NCBI GenBank assembly: GCA_045430275.1
Contig: JAILXU010000002.1
Location: 62,001 to 126,000 of the forward strand
Source: Oceanobacter sp045430275
GTDB taxonomy: Bacteria; Pseudomonadota; Gammaproteobacteria; Pseudomonadales; Oceanobacteraceae
Length of the DNA stretch: 64,000 nucleotides
Reading direction: 5' to 3'
Shown here: one piece after another, positions 26,780 through 33,867 of the stretch
How the letters are laid out: every line of letters begins with the position of its first letter
Numbering within the stretch: position 1 is the stretch's first letter
The notes under the pieces: model-generated
The model's database searches: none
The model's input: only the letters and a program-made list of their open reading frames with translations
Told to the model about the DNA's origin: nothing
Position numbers and translations under genes: made by a program

Positions 26780-26899
26780 CTTTCAACTCATCCCGATTGT
26801 TTTGTGTTTGTTTGGCAGCACACCAGAAATCGCGCAGACATTAAATTTTCTTTTATTTTTCAATTACTTATAAAATTTTCAGACAATTTTTTCAAAACC

Positions 26900-26915
26900 T
26901 GGCACACCCTTCGCT
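26900..26915 (+). promoter_or_regulatory. Sigma54 (-24/-12) promoter of the RNA-repair operon
   Basis: TGGCACACCCTTCGCT matches TGGCAC-N5-TTGCW with one mismatch. GG and GC are separated by exactly 10 bases. The start point is predicted near 26926, at the first base of a folded leader. The divergent rtcR gene supplies the matching activator. Confidence 0.8.
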
Positions 26916-26926
26916 AAGTCCTGTTC

Positions 26927-26994
26927 GTCTGATATTGAGTCGTGGTTATAACCACACTGGTGCGTCGGCGCTGCCGTAACGTATGCCGTCAGAC
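26927..26994 (+). ncRNA. Leader module A: three-way-junction RNA
   Basis: A closing helix GTCTGA (26927-26932) / TCAGAC (26989-26994) encloses two hairpins: the 14-base palindrome GTGGTTATAACCAC (26942-26955) and CGGC-GCT-GCCG (26966-26976). It starts at the predicted sigma54 transcription start. The layout recalls the non-tRNA part of bacterial Y RNAs, but I see no proof of Ro binding and no rsr gene in the window. Confidence 0.5.
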
Positions 26995-27000
26995 AAATCC

Positions 27001-27060
27001 GGATAGTCACTCCGTGGTGGAGTAGCGAAAGCTTATATGGGTTCGACTCCCATCTATCCC
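27001..27060 (+). ncRNA. tRNA-like element 1 (anticodon arm replaced by GNRA mini-hairpin)
   Basis: The acceptor-like helix GGATAG (27001-27006) / CTATCC (27054-27059) leads to a D-like arm ACTCC/GGAGT (27009-27013, 27019-27023) with loop GTGGT. A 3-bp mini-hairpin AGC-GAAA-GCT (27024-27033) sits where the anticodon arm should be. A perfect T arm follows: ATGGG-TTCGACT-CCCAT (27037-27053). At about 60 nt it is a truncated tRNA fold. Similar tRNA mimics occur in YrlA-type Y RNAs near rtc genes in other bacteria. It cannot decode. Confidence 0.65.
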
Positions 27061-27063
27061 GCG

Positions 27064-27138
27064 ATTCATGTAGCTCATTTGGTAGAGCAGTGGACTCCAC
27101 TCCATTTGTAGCGGGTTCGATTCCCGTCATGAAACCCA
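27064..27138 (+). ncRNA. tRNA-like element 2 (near full-length, CCA-ending, Trp-like loop)
   Basis: The acceptor TTCATG (27065-27070) / CATGAA (27128-27133) has a mismatched first pair. T8-A9 is followed by D arm GCTC/GAGC with loop ATTTGGTA. The anticodon-like arm is AGTGG/CCATT (27089-27093, 27102-27106), with an 8-base loop ACTCCACT that contains CTCCA as in tRNA-Trp. T arm is GCGGG-TTCGATT-CCCGT. CCA follows at 27136-27138. The mispaired end, 8-base loop and missing residue 26 argue against a working tRNA; a mimic or decaying tRNA-Trp copy fits better. Confidence 0.65.
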
Positions 27139-27140
27139 GG

Positions 27141-27178
27141 AAAAGCGCAAGCTTCAGGTTCGAATCCTGATTACTTTT
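27141..27178 (+). ncRNA. tRNA-like element 3 (mini-hairpin plus T arm)
   Basis: A mini-hairpin AGC-GCAA-GCT (27144-27153) is followed directly by T arm TCAGG-TTCGAAT-CCTGA (27154-27170), then CTTTT that could pair with AAAAG at 27141-27145. The motif AGCGMAAGCTT plus T arm is shared with element 1, so the two are probably related by duplication. There is no D arm. Confidence 0.5.
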
Positions 27179-27194
27179 AAATAAAACCGAAAGA

Positions 27195-27326
27195 AAGGTT
27201 TGGCAGTGCCACACCCCTGCACTGTTGCTGTGATCAGCACTACTTATATGACGCCTGACGGCACCATCGTCAGCCCCATATAAGCACCTGATTACCCGAC
27301 AGAGTACGTGCTGGCCCCCAAACCTT
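27195..27326 (+). ncRNA. Leader module B: multi-branched RNA closed by a 9-bp helix
   Basis: AAGGTTTGG (27195-27203) pairs perfectly with CCAAACCTT (27318-27326). Inside are CAGTGC/GCACTG (27204-27209, 27219-27224) and a long arm CTTATATG/CATATAAG (27243-27250, 27277-27284) that continues as CTGACG/CGTCAG (27255-27260, 27268-27273) with loop GCACCAT. This much nested pairing in 130 bases points to a selected RNA structure: a separate small RNA, a Y-RNA-like scaffold or a leader controlling slipin translation. Confidence 0.6.
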
Positions 27327-27357
27327 CCGCTGGCGGAAAACGCGTTGGATAAAACGC
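27325..27357 (+). other. Two hairpins before the slipin ribosome site
   Basis: TTCCGC-TG-GCGGAA (27325-27338) and GCGTT-N6-AACGC (27342-27357) lie between module B and the AGGA at 27366. The first competes with the last two bases of module B's closing helix, so the two may be alternative folds. Neither has a T tract. Confidence 0.45.
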
Positions 27358-27376
27358 ACACGAAAAGGAAGCATTT

Positions 27377-28558
27377 ATGGCACAGGTAAAAAACCACCCC
27401 TTATTCACACGATTCCTGGTTGCCGATAACGAACTGATTTTGTTGTTTGTTGACCAGAAATTCGATCAGGTACTGACCACCGGCACCCATCGCATCCAGA
27501 GCTGGGGCCGGGCACTGGACTGGACAGTCGTCACGCCTTCGGAACTGGTCTTCAAACACGACAACGCGGCGGCCCTGTACGATCAGTACGAGGCGCTGCA
27601 CGAACACGTACAGGAATGGCGTCTGCACAATAATGAAGTTGGCCTGCTGTACCTGAACGACGAGCTGTACAGCCTGGTGGCCCCCGGCAGCCGACTGTTT
27701 CTGCTGAAAAATGCGGGCAAGGTTCGCACGGCCACCATCATGCTGGATCAGTCACAGGCACTGACCCCGGAACTGCTGGCCGACATCAAGCGCCGTAACC
27801 TGAACCGCCAGGTCGCTCTGACCGCAGGTGTTGGCATCGAGCGCAAGCAACCGGTGCTGGAAGTATCGGTACCGGAGCAGCACACCGCGCTGGTGTACCG
27901 CGATGGCAAGTTGCTGGAAGCCGTCGGGCCGGGCGTGTATGGCTACTGGCGTCTGAATCACAGCATAGAGACGCGGCTGTTCGATTTGCGCACTCAGACC
28001 ATCGAAGTGTCTGGGCAGGAAATTCTGACCAGGGATCGCGTCTCGATTCGCATCAACCTGACCGCTAACCTGCGCGTCACCGATGCCATTCAGGCGGCGC
28101 AGCAAGTCGAGAAACTGAGCGACTATCTCTACAAGGCGATGCAACTGGCGCTGCGGGAAGCCGTCGGCACCCGCGAGCTGGACGAGCTGCTGGAAGACAA
28201 GCTCTACATCAACCAGACCATTCGTGAGCTGGTTGCCAGCGACTTCGCCAACGCCGGTGTGGAGCTGATTCGGGTCGGGGTGAAAGACATCATCCTGCCC
28301 GGTGAAATCCGCGCGATCCTGAATCAGGTGGTGGAAGCGCGCAAGGCCGCCGAGGCCAATGTGATTCGTCGCCGCGAGGAAACCGCCGCAACCCGCAGCC
28401 TGCACAACACTGCCCGGATGATGGAGAACAACCCGGTGCTGTTGCGACTGAAAGAGCTGGAATCGCTGGAGAAAGTCTCCGAAAAAATCGACCGCATCAG
28501 TGTGTACGGCGGTCTGGATGAACTGATGAAAGGCACCGTGCAAATCGGCCAGAGCTGA
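27377..28558 (+). CDS. Slipin-family SPFH/band-7 protein of the RNA-repair operon
   Basis: The 393-residue protein has an SPFH (prohibitin/stomatin) core at about 175-330, with a ligand-like TRDRVSIRINLTANLRVTD strand region and a helical tail (VVEARKAAEANVIRRREETAATRSLHNTARMMENNP) typical of slipins. The first ~170 residues are a separate domain without an obvious transmembrane helix, unlike classical stomatins. AGGA lies seven bases before the ATG. It is the first coding gene after the sigma54 promoter and a structured 450-nt leader, 77 bases before rtcB. Slipins recur beside rtcB in other genomes, probably as a membrane or assembly platform; the biochemical role is unknown. Confidence 0.88.
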   Translation: MAQVKNHPLFTRFLVADNELILLFVDQKFDQVLTTGTHRIQSWGRALDWTVVTPSELVFKHDNAAALYDQYEALHEHVQEWRLHNNEVGLLYLNDELYSLVAPGSRLFLLKNAGKVRTATIMLDQSQALTPELLADIKRRNLNRQVALTAGVGIERKQPVLEVSVPEQHTALVYRDGKLLEAVGPGVYGYWRLNHSIETRLFDLRTQTIEVSGQEILTRDRVSIRINLTANLRVTDAIQAAQQVEKLSDYLYKAMQLALREAVGTRELDELLEDKLYINQTIRELVASDFANAGVELIRVGVKDIILPGEIRAILNQVVEARKAAEANVIRRREETAATRSLHNTARMMENNPVLLRLKELESLEKVSEKIDRISVYGGLDELMKGTVQIGQS

Positions 28559-28635
28559 GCGGCCCGCTGCTTGATGCCCATCGGTTAAAGAGTCACACAC
28601 TGGCCACTGGCCGGTGTATCAAGAAGGAAATCATT

Positions 28636-29829
28636 ATGCCCGTATTAACGGTATTAAAAGAAAAGGGACAACAGAAACCCGTCAAAATCTGGACACAGGA
28701 CATCGAACACGAAGCCCTGACCCAGTTACGCAACGTCGCCAGCCTGCCGTTTGTGTTCAGTCATATTGCCGCCATGCCAGACGTGCATCTGGGCCGTGGG
28801 GCGACCATCGGCTCGGTCATTGCCACCACCGATGCGGTGGTGCCGTCCGCCGTTGGCGTCGATATTGGCTGTGGCATGAACGCAGTGCGACTGTCGCTGA
28901 AAGCGCATCAACTACCCGACAACCTGTACCAGATTCGTAACGACATCGAACGCACCGTGCCGCTGGGGCCGGGTGGCCAGCACAAAACGGCCCAGGTAGC
29001 CGGTGGCGGTGCCCTGTCTGCCGGGCTGGATCGCATTCTGGCCAAGCACCCGGACATCACCAAACATGGCAAGCCCAACAAGTTCGCCATGCAACTGGGG
29101 ACGCTGGGTTCCGGCAATCACTTTATCGAGCTGTGTCTGGATGAAAACGACGACCTGTGGGTGATGCTGCACTCCGGCAGCCGAGGCATTGGCAATATGA
29201 TCGGCCAGTACTTTATCCGTCTGGCACGACAGGATATGGAACGTCAGCAGGTCAACCTGCCGGACAAGGATCTGGGTTACTTGCAGGAAGGCAGCCAGTA
29301 CTTCGACGACTACGTGGAAGCGGTGGACTGGGCGCAGGACTACGCGATGCAAAACCGCACGCATATGATGAACGCGGTACTGCGCTCGCTGAAACATCGC
29401 CTGCCGGAATTTACCGTCACGCGTGAGGCGATTAACTGCCACCACAACTTTGTCGAAAAGGAAGTGCATTACGGCCAATCGGTCTGGGTCACCCGCAAGG
29501 GCGCGATTCGTGCGCGTGAACAGGAATTCGGGATTATTCCCGGCTCCATGGGCACACGCTCCTATATCGTGCGCGGCAAGGGCAACGAAGAAGCCTTTTG
29601 CAGTTGCTCCCACGGAGCCGGACGCCGATTCTCACGCACCAAGGCGCGCAAGACCTTTACGGTCGAGGATCTGGCGGCACAGACCAACGGTATTGAATGC
29701 CGCAAGGACAAAGGCGTTCTGGATGAAATTCCAGCCGCTTACAAAGACATCGACACCGTGATGGCCAACCAGGACGACCTGATCGAAGTGGTGCACACAC
29801 TGCGGCAGATTGTGAATGTAAAGGGGTAG
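28636..29829 (+). CDS. rtcB: RNA-splicing ligase RtcB
   Basis: Joins RNA 2',3'-cyclic phosphate or 3'-phosphate ends to 5'-OH ends with GTP and Mn2+, using a His-GMP intermediate. Metal and guanylylation motifs are present: VGVDIGCGMNA (Cys), LGSGNHFIE, NCHHNFVEKE, GSMGTRSY and CSHGAGRRFSR with the nucleophilic His. At 397 residues it belongs to the shorter bacterial class. No rtcA cyclase or Archease gene is nearby. AAGGAA precedes the ATG. It is co-transcribed with the slipin gene under the RtcR-type promoter. Confidence 0.96.
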   Translation: MPVLTVLKEKGQQKPVKIWTQDIEHEALTQLRNVASLPFVFSHIAAMPDVHLGRGATIGSVIATTDAVVPSAVGVDIGCGMNAVRLSLKAHQLPDNLYQIRNDIERTVPLGPGGQHKTAQVAGGGALSAGLDRILAKHPDITKHGKPNKFAMQLGTLGSGNHFIELCLDENDDLWVMLHSGSRGIGNMIGQYFIRLARQDMERQQVNLPDKDLGYLQEGSQYFDDYVEAVDWAQDYAMQNRTHMMNAVLRSLKHRLPEFTVTREAINCHHNFVEKEVHYGQSVWVTRKGAIRAREQEFGIIPGSMGTRSYIVRGKGNEEAFCSCSHGAGRRFSRTKARKTFTVEDLAAQTNGIECRKDKGVLDEIPAAYKDIDTVMANQDDLIEVVHTLRQIVNVKG

Positions 29830-29939
29830 ATTAACCGCGCGCTCATCGCAGATAGTCCACCTTTTTAAAGAGAACGGTATTTTGACTGATTCTCGACTGT
29901 TCTGGTCAACAAAACCGGACACAATCAGGAGCCCTAAAA

Positions 29940-30305
29940 ATGGGAAGACACCTGTATAAGTACGAACAACAAATGGAACAGGACTACGAATTGCCCAGTG
30001 AATTCAGGCTGTCTCGTTCAAAAATAATGTTCATTGAAGATAAGTCCAGTGGATTGGATGGCGATGCTCGCATAGGCAGGGTTTATTTCTCCAAATCAGG
30101 AAAAACTTTATATTATCGTAGATTACGCTTCCAGAGCCTCAAAGGCACGGGTTTTAAAGCTAATTATTTCGAGACTGAGTCTGGTGATCACTATTGGATT
30201 TCCGGGCCTCGAAAAGACCAAAATGACAGGCTTTATGGTGGCAATCTGGGTATCACCATAGATTCTGATGTTGAAATTGAATATCAGAAATACATCGGTA
30301 GCTGA
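29940..30305 (+). CDS. Uncharacterised 121-aa protein next to rtcB
   Basis: A small soluble basic-acidic protein with a recognisable C-terminal pattern: GDHYWISGPRKDQNDRLYGG, then an acidic DSDVEIEYQKYI end. Similar small proteins occur widely; I recall some carrying a misleading DXS-type annotation, but they lack any such domain. AGGAG precedes the ATG by eight bases. It is 110 bases after rtcB on the same strand and may be the last gene of the repair operon, though independent transcription is possible. Base use is AT-richer than rtcB. Function unknown. Confidence 0.65.
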   Translation: MGRHLYKYEQQMEQDYELPSEFRLSRSKIMFIEDKSSGLDGDARIGRVYFSKSGKTLYYRRLRFQSLKGTGFKANYFETESGDHYWISGPRKDQNDRLYGGNLGITIDSDVEIEYQKYIGS

Positions 30306-30320
30306 AAGTTGTTACCAACT

Positions 30321-30337
30321 CCCCCTCTGCGAACCAT
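30321..30337 (+). repeat. 17-bp direct repeat, left copy
   Basis: CCCCCTCTGCGAACCAT, identical to 33775-33791. The two copies bracket the AT-rich four-gene island. Confidence 0.7.
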
Positions 30338-30500
30338 GGAGTTAAAATAGGCAGCTTGGGTAAAAACAGGGCCTTCTTTATTGAAGGCCTGATTGATAAG
30401 TATCTGAACCTGTGAAATCAGACTGACATAGAACTTTGAACACTCTCAAAATCTGGTGATTGAAGCGAGATTCTCCCAAACTCTTCTTCAATTAAAGATC

Positions 30501-31304
30501 TCAATCCATGTCATCCACATTACACATAAAAATCGTATTTTCTGCTTGCTTTAATTCATCTATATTCATATGCACGATCTCAAAAAAAGGCTTTTTCAAT
30601 AACTCATTAATAGATAAACAAAATGCCCCACTTGAATACTCAATATTTATACCCGATTCTCTCATATCAACATCACCAATTTCCTGGTTTGACTCCAGGA
30701 TTTTCTTCAACAAGTCAGGTGAATCAGAAAGTTCGGACAAAGAAGCTTTGGTATGATTCTGAAATGGCTCTGAATAATGCCCTCCATGTTCATAAATAGC
30801 GTCACTCAATACATGACTTAATCCATCGCGAGACTCCGAAAAAACCAGGCCCGATGGATCCCAAGATGAATTCAGCGTTTCAACATAATTTCCAGTTTGC
30901 GCATATTTAAGAACATAAAAAACCGGTTCATTTTGATATTCAACCAGATAATAACCTTCGCTATCTAGCATATCTGCCAGCGTCAAAATATCATCATCTT
31001 CTAATAATTCAAATGGCTTGGCATTGTGACACCGACCTTCTTTATCCAGCATGACCTCACCGGTCTTTCCCTTAACAAAAGAGTTCACTGTATCTTTAAA
31101 TTCACCACCCACACTATTAAATACTTTATATTGCTCATCCAGAGAATTAGCAACAAATCGTTTTTGATGGTCGAGTTCCAATTTTCGATAAGTTTCTTCA
31201 GCTTCTTTCTGATCATCAAACATTGAGTGGATTGATGATCCACCAACAGAATAGCACTCATCATCATACCCAAAACTATTTTCATAAATTACATACTTAG
31301 CCAA
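30501..31304 (-). CDS. Tandem paralogue C, unknown function
   Basis: 267-residue soluble acidic protein, most divergent of three tandem copies. It shares the start AKYVIYENSFGYDDEC, a helix with KEAEETYRKLEL and a C-terminal block CLSINELLKKPFFEIVHMNIDEL. It begins with TTG, preceded by AAAGGGAGA. No catalytic residues or membrane segments are apparent. It lies inside the direct-repeat-bounded low-GC island. A conflict, immunity or effector-recognition role would fit tandem duplication, but nothing in the sequence proves it. Confidence 0.7.
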   Translation of the reverse strand: MAKYVIYENSFGYDDECYSVGGSSIHSMFDDQKEAEETYRKLELDHQKRFVANSLDEQYKVFNSVGGEFKDTVNSFVKGKTGEVMLDKEGRCHNAKPFELLEDDDILTLADMLDSEGYYLVEYQNEPVFYVLKYAQTGNYVETLNSSWDPSGLVFSESRDGLSHVLSDAIYEHGGHYSEPFQNHTKASLSELSDSPDLLKKILESNQEIGDVDMRESGINIEYSSGAFCLSINELLKKPFFEIVHMNIDELKQAENTIFMCNVDDMD

Positions 31305-31364
31305 AATTAAATCTCCCTTTCAATACAACTGTTCATCTTTAAGTAAATAGTTTTTTCAAAATAA

Positions 31365-32153
31365 TCAATAAAAACGTTGCGGATTATCACGAATCTCTTT
31401 TTCGAGTTCTCGAACCTCATCCAAGGAAAGACTCACAACTTCAAGGATTGGCTTTTTCAACAGCTCATTAACCGACAGACAGAACTGGCCAGTTTTGCCT
31501 TCAAGGTCAATACCCTTTTTGGGAATCATATTAATATTGAAACCTTCTGATTTCAGTAATTTTTCAAGCAAGCTTGGGGACTCTGCCAACTCACCAAGTT
31601 CAGAGCGAGTTTGACTTTTAAATAAATCAACAATGTCATCATTCCACGTCAGGAATTCACTCAAACTATCTATTAAAGCATCCTTGGATTCAGAATGGAC
31701 TAAATAACATTCCTCATCTATTTCAACAAGGAACATCTCTGTATCAATAAATTTTAATGCAAAAAAACTGACGACATCATCATATTCCACCAGTTGATAC
31801 CCTTTATTTTCGAGTAAGTCTGCCAGGGACAATAGATCATCGTCATTTAACGAAGTAAAAACACGGTCGTCTGGCTCGTCTTCTTCAGAGACTAGTAAAG
31901 GCTTGCCTACTTTTTCGTTGGTAAAGTCATTAATTTTTTTCTGAAACTCTTCATCCCAACCATATTCAAAAATAGATTTCTGATCACGCAGATGCTCAGA
32001 CACAAAATATTTCTGATGTTTTAGCTCAAGTTTTCGACATGCTGCTTCTGCTTCATCTTTGTCATCGAACACAGAGTCAATAAAAGACCCTGACACATAG
32101 AAACACTCATCATTATACCCAAAACTATTTTCATAAATTACATACTTAGCCAA
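31365..32153 (-). CDS. Tandem paralogue B, unknown function
   Basis: 262-residue copy closely similar to the next gene upstream (shared FTSLNDDDLLSLADLLENKGYQL-type segments and C-terminal block ending RDNPQRFY). TTG start with AAAGGGAGA ribosome site, the same as paralogue C. The 60-base spacer after it repeats, nearly base for base, the spacer at 32154-32216, so gene plus spacer was duplicated as a unit. No recognised domain. Confidence 0.72.
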   Translation of the reverse strand: MAKYVIYENSFGYNDECFYVSGSFIDSVFDDKDEAEAACRKLELKHQKYFVSEHLRDQKSIFEYGWDEEFQKKINDFTNEKVGKPLLVSEEDEPDDRVFTSLNDDDLLSLADLLENKGYQLVEYDDVVSFFALKFIDTEMFLVEIDEECYLVHSESKDALIDSLSEFLTWNDDIVDLFKSQTRSELGELAESPSLLEKLLKSEGFNINMIPKKGIDLEGKTGQFCLSVNELLKKPILEVVSLSLDEVRELEKEIRDNPQRFY

Positions 32154-32216
32154 AATTAAATCTCCCTTTCAATACAACTGCTCATCTTTAAATAAAATAG
32201 TTTTTTTTCAAAATGC

Positions 32217-33011
32217 TCAATAAAAACGCTGAGGATTATCACAAATCTCTTTTTCGAGTTCTCGAACCTCATCCAAGGAAAGACTCACAACTTCAAGGAT
32301 TGGCTTTTTCAACAGCTCATTAACCGACAGACAGAACTGGCCAGTTTTGCCTTCAAGGTCAATACCCTTCTTAGGAATTATATTAATATTATAACTTTCT
32401 GATTTCAGTAATTTTTCAAGCAAGCCTGGAGACTCCGTCAAGTCATTAAGTCCAGATCGAGTTTGACTTTTGAATAGCTTAACAACTTTAGAATCGTCCC
32501 ACTTCAGAAAATCACTCAAATCCTTCATTAAAGCATCCCTGGATTCAGAATAGGCCAAATAACAAGTATACTCCCCCCTTTCAACAAGAAAGATTTCCGA
32601 GTCAATAAATTTTAATGCAAAAAAATTAACGGCATTATCATATTCAACCAGTTGATACCCTTTATTTTCAAGCAAGTCTGTCAGGGACAACAGGTCATCG
32701 TCATTTAATGAAGTAAAAACGTTGTAGTCTGGTTCACGTTCTTCAGGAATCAATAACGGCTTACCTACTTTCTCATTGGTAAAGTCATTAATTTTTTTCT
32801 GAAATCCTTCTTCCCGGCCATGTTCAAAAATAGATTCTTGCTCATGCAAATGGTCAGACACGTAACGCTTCTGATATTCTAGCTCAAGTTTTCGACATGC
32901 TGCTTCTGCTTCATCCTTGTCATCGAATATAGAGTCAATAAAAGACCCTAGCACATAAAAGCATTCATCACTGTACCCAAAACTATTTCTATAGATTACA
33001 TACTTGGCCAT
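32217..33011 (-). CDS. Tandem paralogue A, unknown function
   Basis: 264-residue first member of the tandem set, with an ATG start preceded by AAGGAA. Its leader differs from the spacers of B and C, so it is probably the founder of the duplications. The chain is acidic and helix-rich, with a Cys-containing N-terminal motif (GYSDECFYVLG). Closest to paralogue B throughout. No recognised domain. Confidence 0.72.
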   Translation of the reverse strand: MAKYVIYRNSFGYSDECFYVLGSFIDSIFDDKDEAEAACRKLELEYQKRYVSDHLHEQESIFEHGREEGFQKKINDFTNEKVGKPLLIPEEREPDYNVFTSLNDDDLLSLTDLLENKGYQLVEYDNAVNFFALKFIDSEIFLVERGEYTCYLAYSESRDALMKDLSDFLKWDDSKVVKLFKSQTRSGLNDLTESPGLLEKLLKSESYNINIIPKKGIDLEGKTGQFCLSVNELLKKPILEVVSLSLDEVRELEKEICDNPQRFY

Positions 33012-33046
33012 AATACGTTCCTTGATTACATGTCAACATAAATCAT

Positions 33047-33658
33047 TCAGTTACGAGCAGTCAGAGCCAACATCTTTTCAGCACTGGGGGGATAAGTCAG
33101 ACCATTGTTCATCCAACTACGAAAAGTCATTGGATGAAACAAATCAGCAGGGGTCAGAGAAAAGTCCTGAATTACCGGTCGGCAGTTCAAAATGCGAGGC
33201 ACAATGTCATTAATAAACCAGCTATTGTGAGTAACCAGAAGTGATTTAACGCTGCCCGTACTGCTGAGCGGAGATAACAATAGCTGACTGAGGCGGTCAT
33301 TCACCGGCAATGTTTCATGAAACACTTCAATCTGTTTTGCCAACACGCGAGTATCAACATCAATATTTTCGACGAAATCACCCAGTGTCGGAATAAATTT
33401 GTTAGCAAAGTCCACCAGCAGATGGTCACGTTCACACATATCCTTGACGTTAACTTCCTTGCCATCCGAATTGATCAGAGTATGACCAAATATAGGGACG
33501 ATGACCTCATTAACTCCCCACATGGTATGCAGAATTCGATGGCGGTTATCAGCACACAGTACCTTGGTACTATCGATAAAATCGTGGATTTCCCGATAGT
33601 CATCTTCAACACCACCCCAACGCCTAGCAGAAATACGACAGTGCATGGTTGAGTTCAT
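33047..33658 (-). CDS. DUF6915-like protein with C-terminal extension
   Basis: 203 residues. The N-terminal ~105 match a small conserved family that I recall as DUF6915 (MHCRIS, RRWGG, IHDFIDSTK, DNRHRILHTMWG, then FIPTLGDFVENID), of unknown function. The remaining ~95 residues are a separate part not typical of that family. It is the first gene of the minus-strand cluster, 35 bases before paralogue A, so it is probably co-transcribed with the three paralogues. His/Arg/Asp-rich motifs could be catalytic but this is untested. Confidence 0.65.
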   Translation of the reverse strand: MNSTMHCRISARRWGGVEDDYREIHDFIDSTKVLCADNRHRILHTMWGVNEVIVPIFGHTLINSDGKEVNVKDMCERDHLLVDFANKFIPTLGDFVENIDVDTRVLAKQIEVFHETLPVNDRLSQLLLSPLSSTGSVKSLLVTHNSWFINDIVPRILNCRPVIQDFSLTPADLFHPMTFRSWMNNGLTYPPSAEKMLALTARN

Positions 33659-33774
33659 ATATAGCCCCTTCCTTGATTAGCCGTAACGCTACTGCCAACC
33701 ATCCTTTAAATCAACGCAATTTGAACACAAAATACTTCCCAAACCGGTTTCCAACGTCACAACCCCTGCTATGC

Positions 33775-33791
33775 CCCCCTCTGCGAACCAT
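33775..33791 (+). repeat. 17-bp direct repeat, right copy
   Basis: CCCCCTCTGCGAACCAT, identical to 30321-30337; marks the right edge of the low-GC island just before the MoxR gene. Confidence 0.7.
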
Positions 33792-33867
33792 CCCACAAAA
33801 TCTCCTTTGTGATCCTTCAAGGCAACAATTACCATCAGTGCCAGTTTTTCTGATTCAGGATGTCATC

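Noticed and set aside
27201..27225. Second TGGCA...TGCA element in the rtc leader as another sigma54 promoter
   Set aside because: GG-to-GC spacing is wrong and the bases are accounted for by the CAGTGC/GCACTG hairpin.
26879..27397. 172-codon minus-strand open frame across the rtc leader
   Set aside because: It is antisense to the tRNA-like elements. Its peptide contains the GIEPATNG-type string that appears when tRNA T arms are translated backwards, a known annotation artefact. It indirectly supports the tRNA-like reading.
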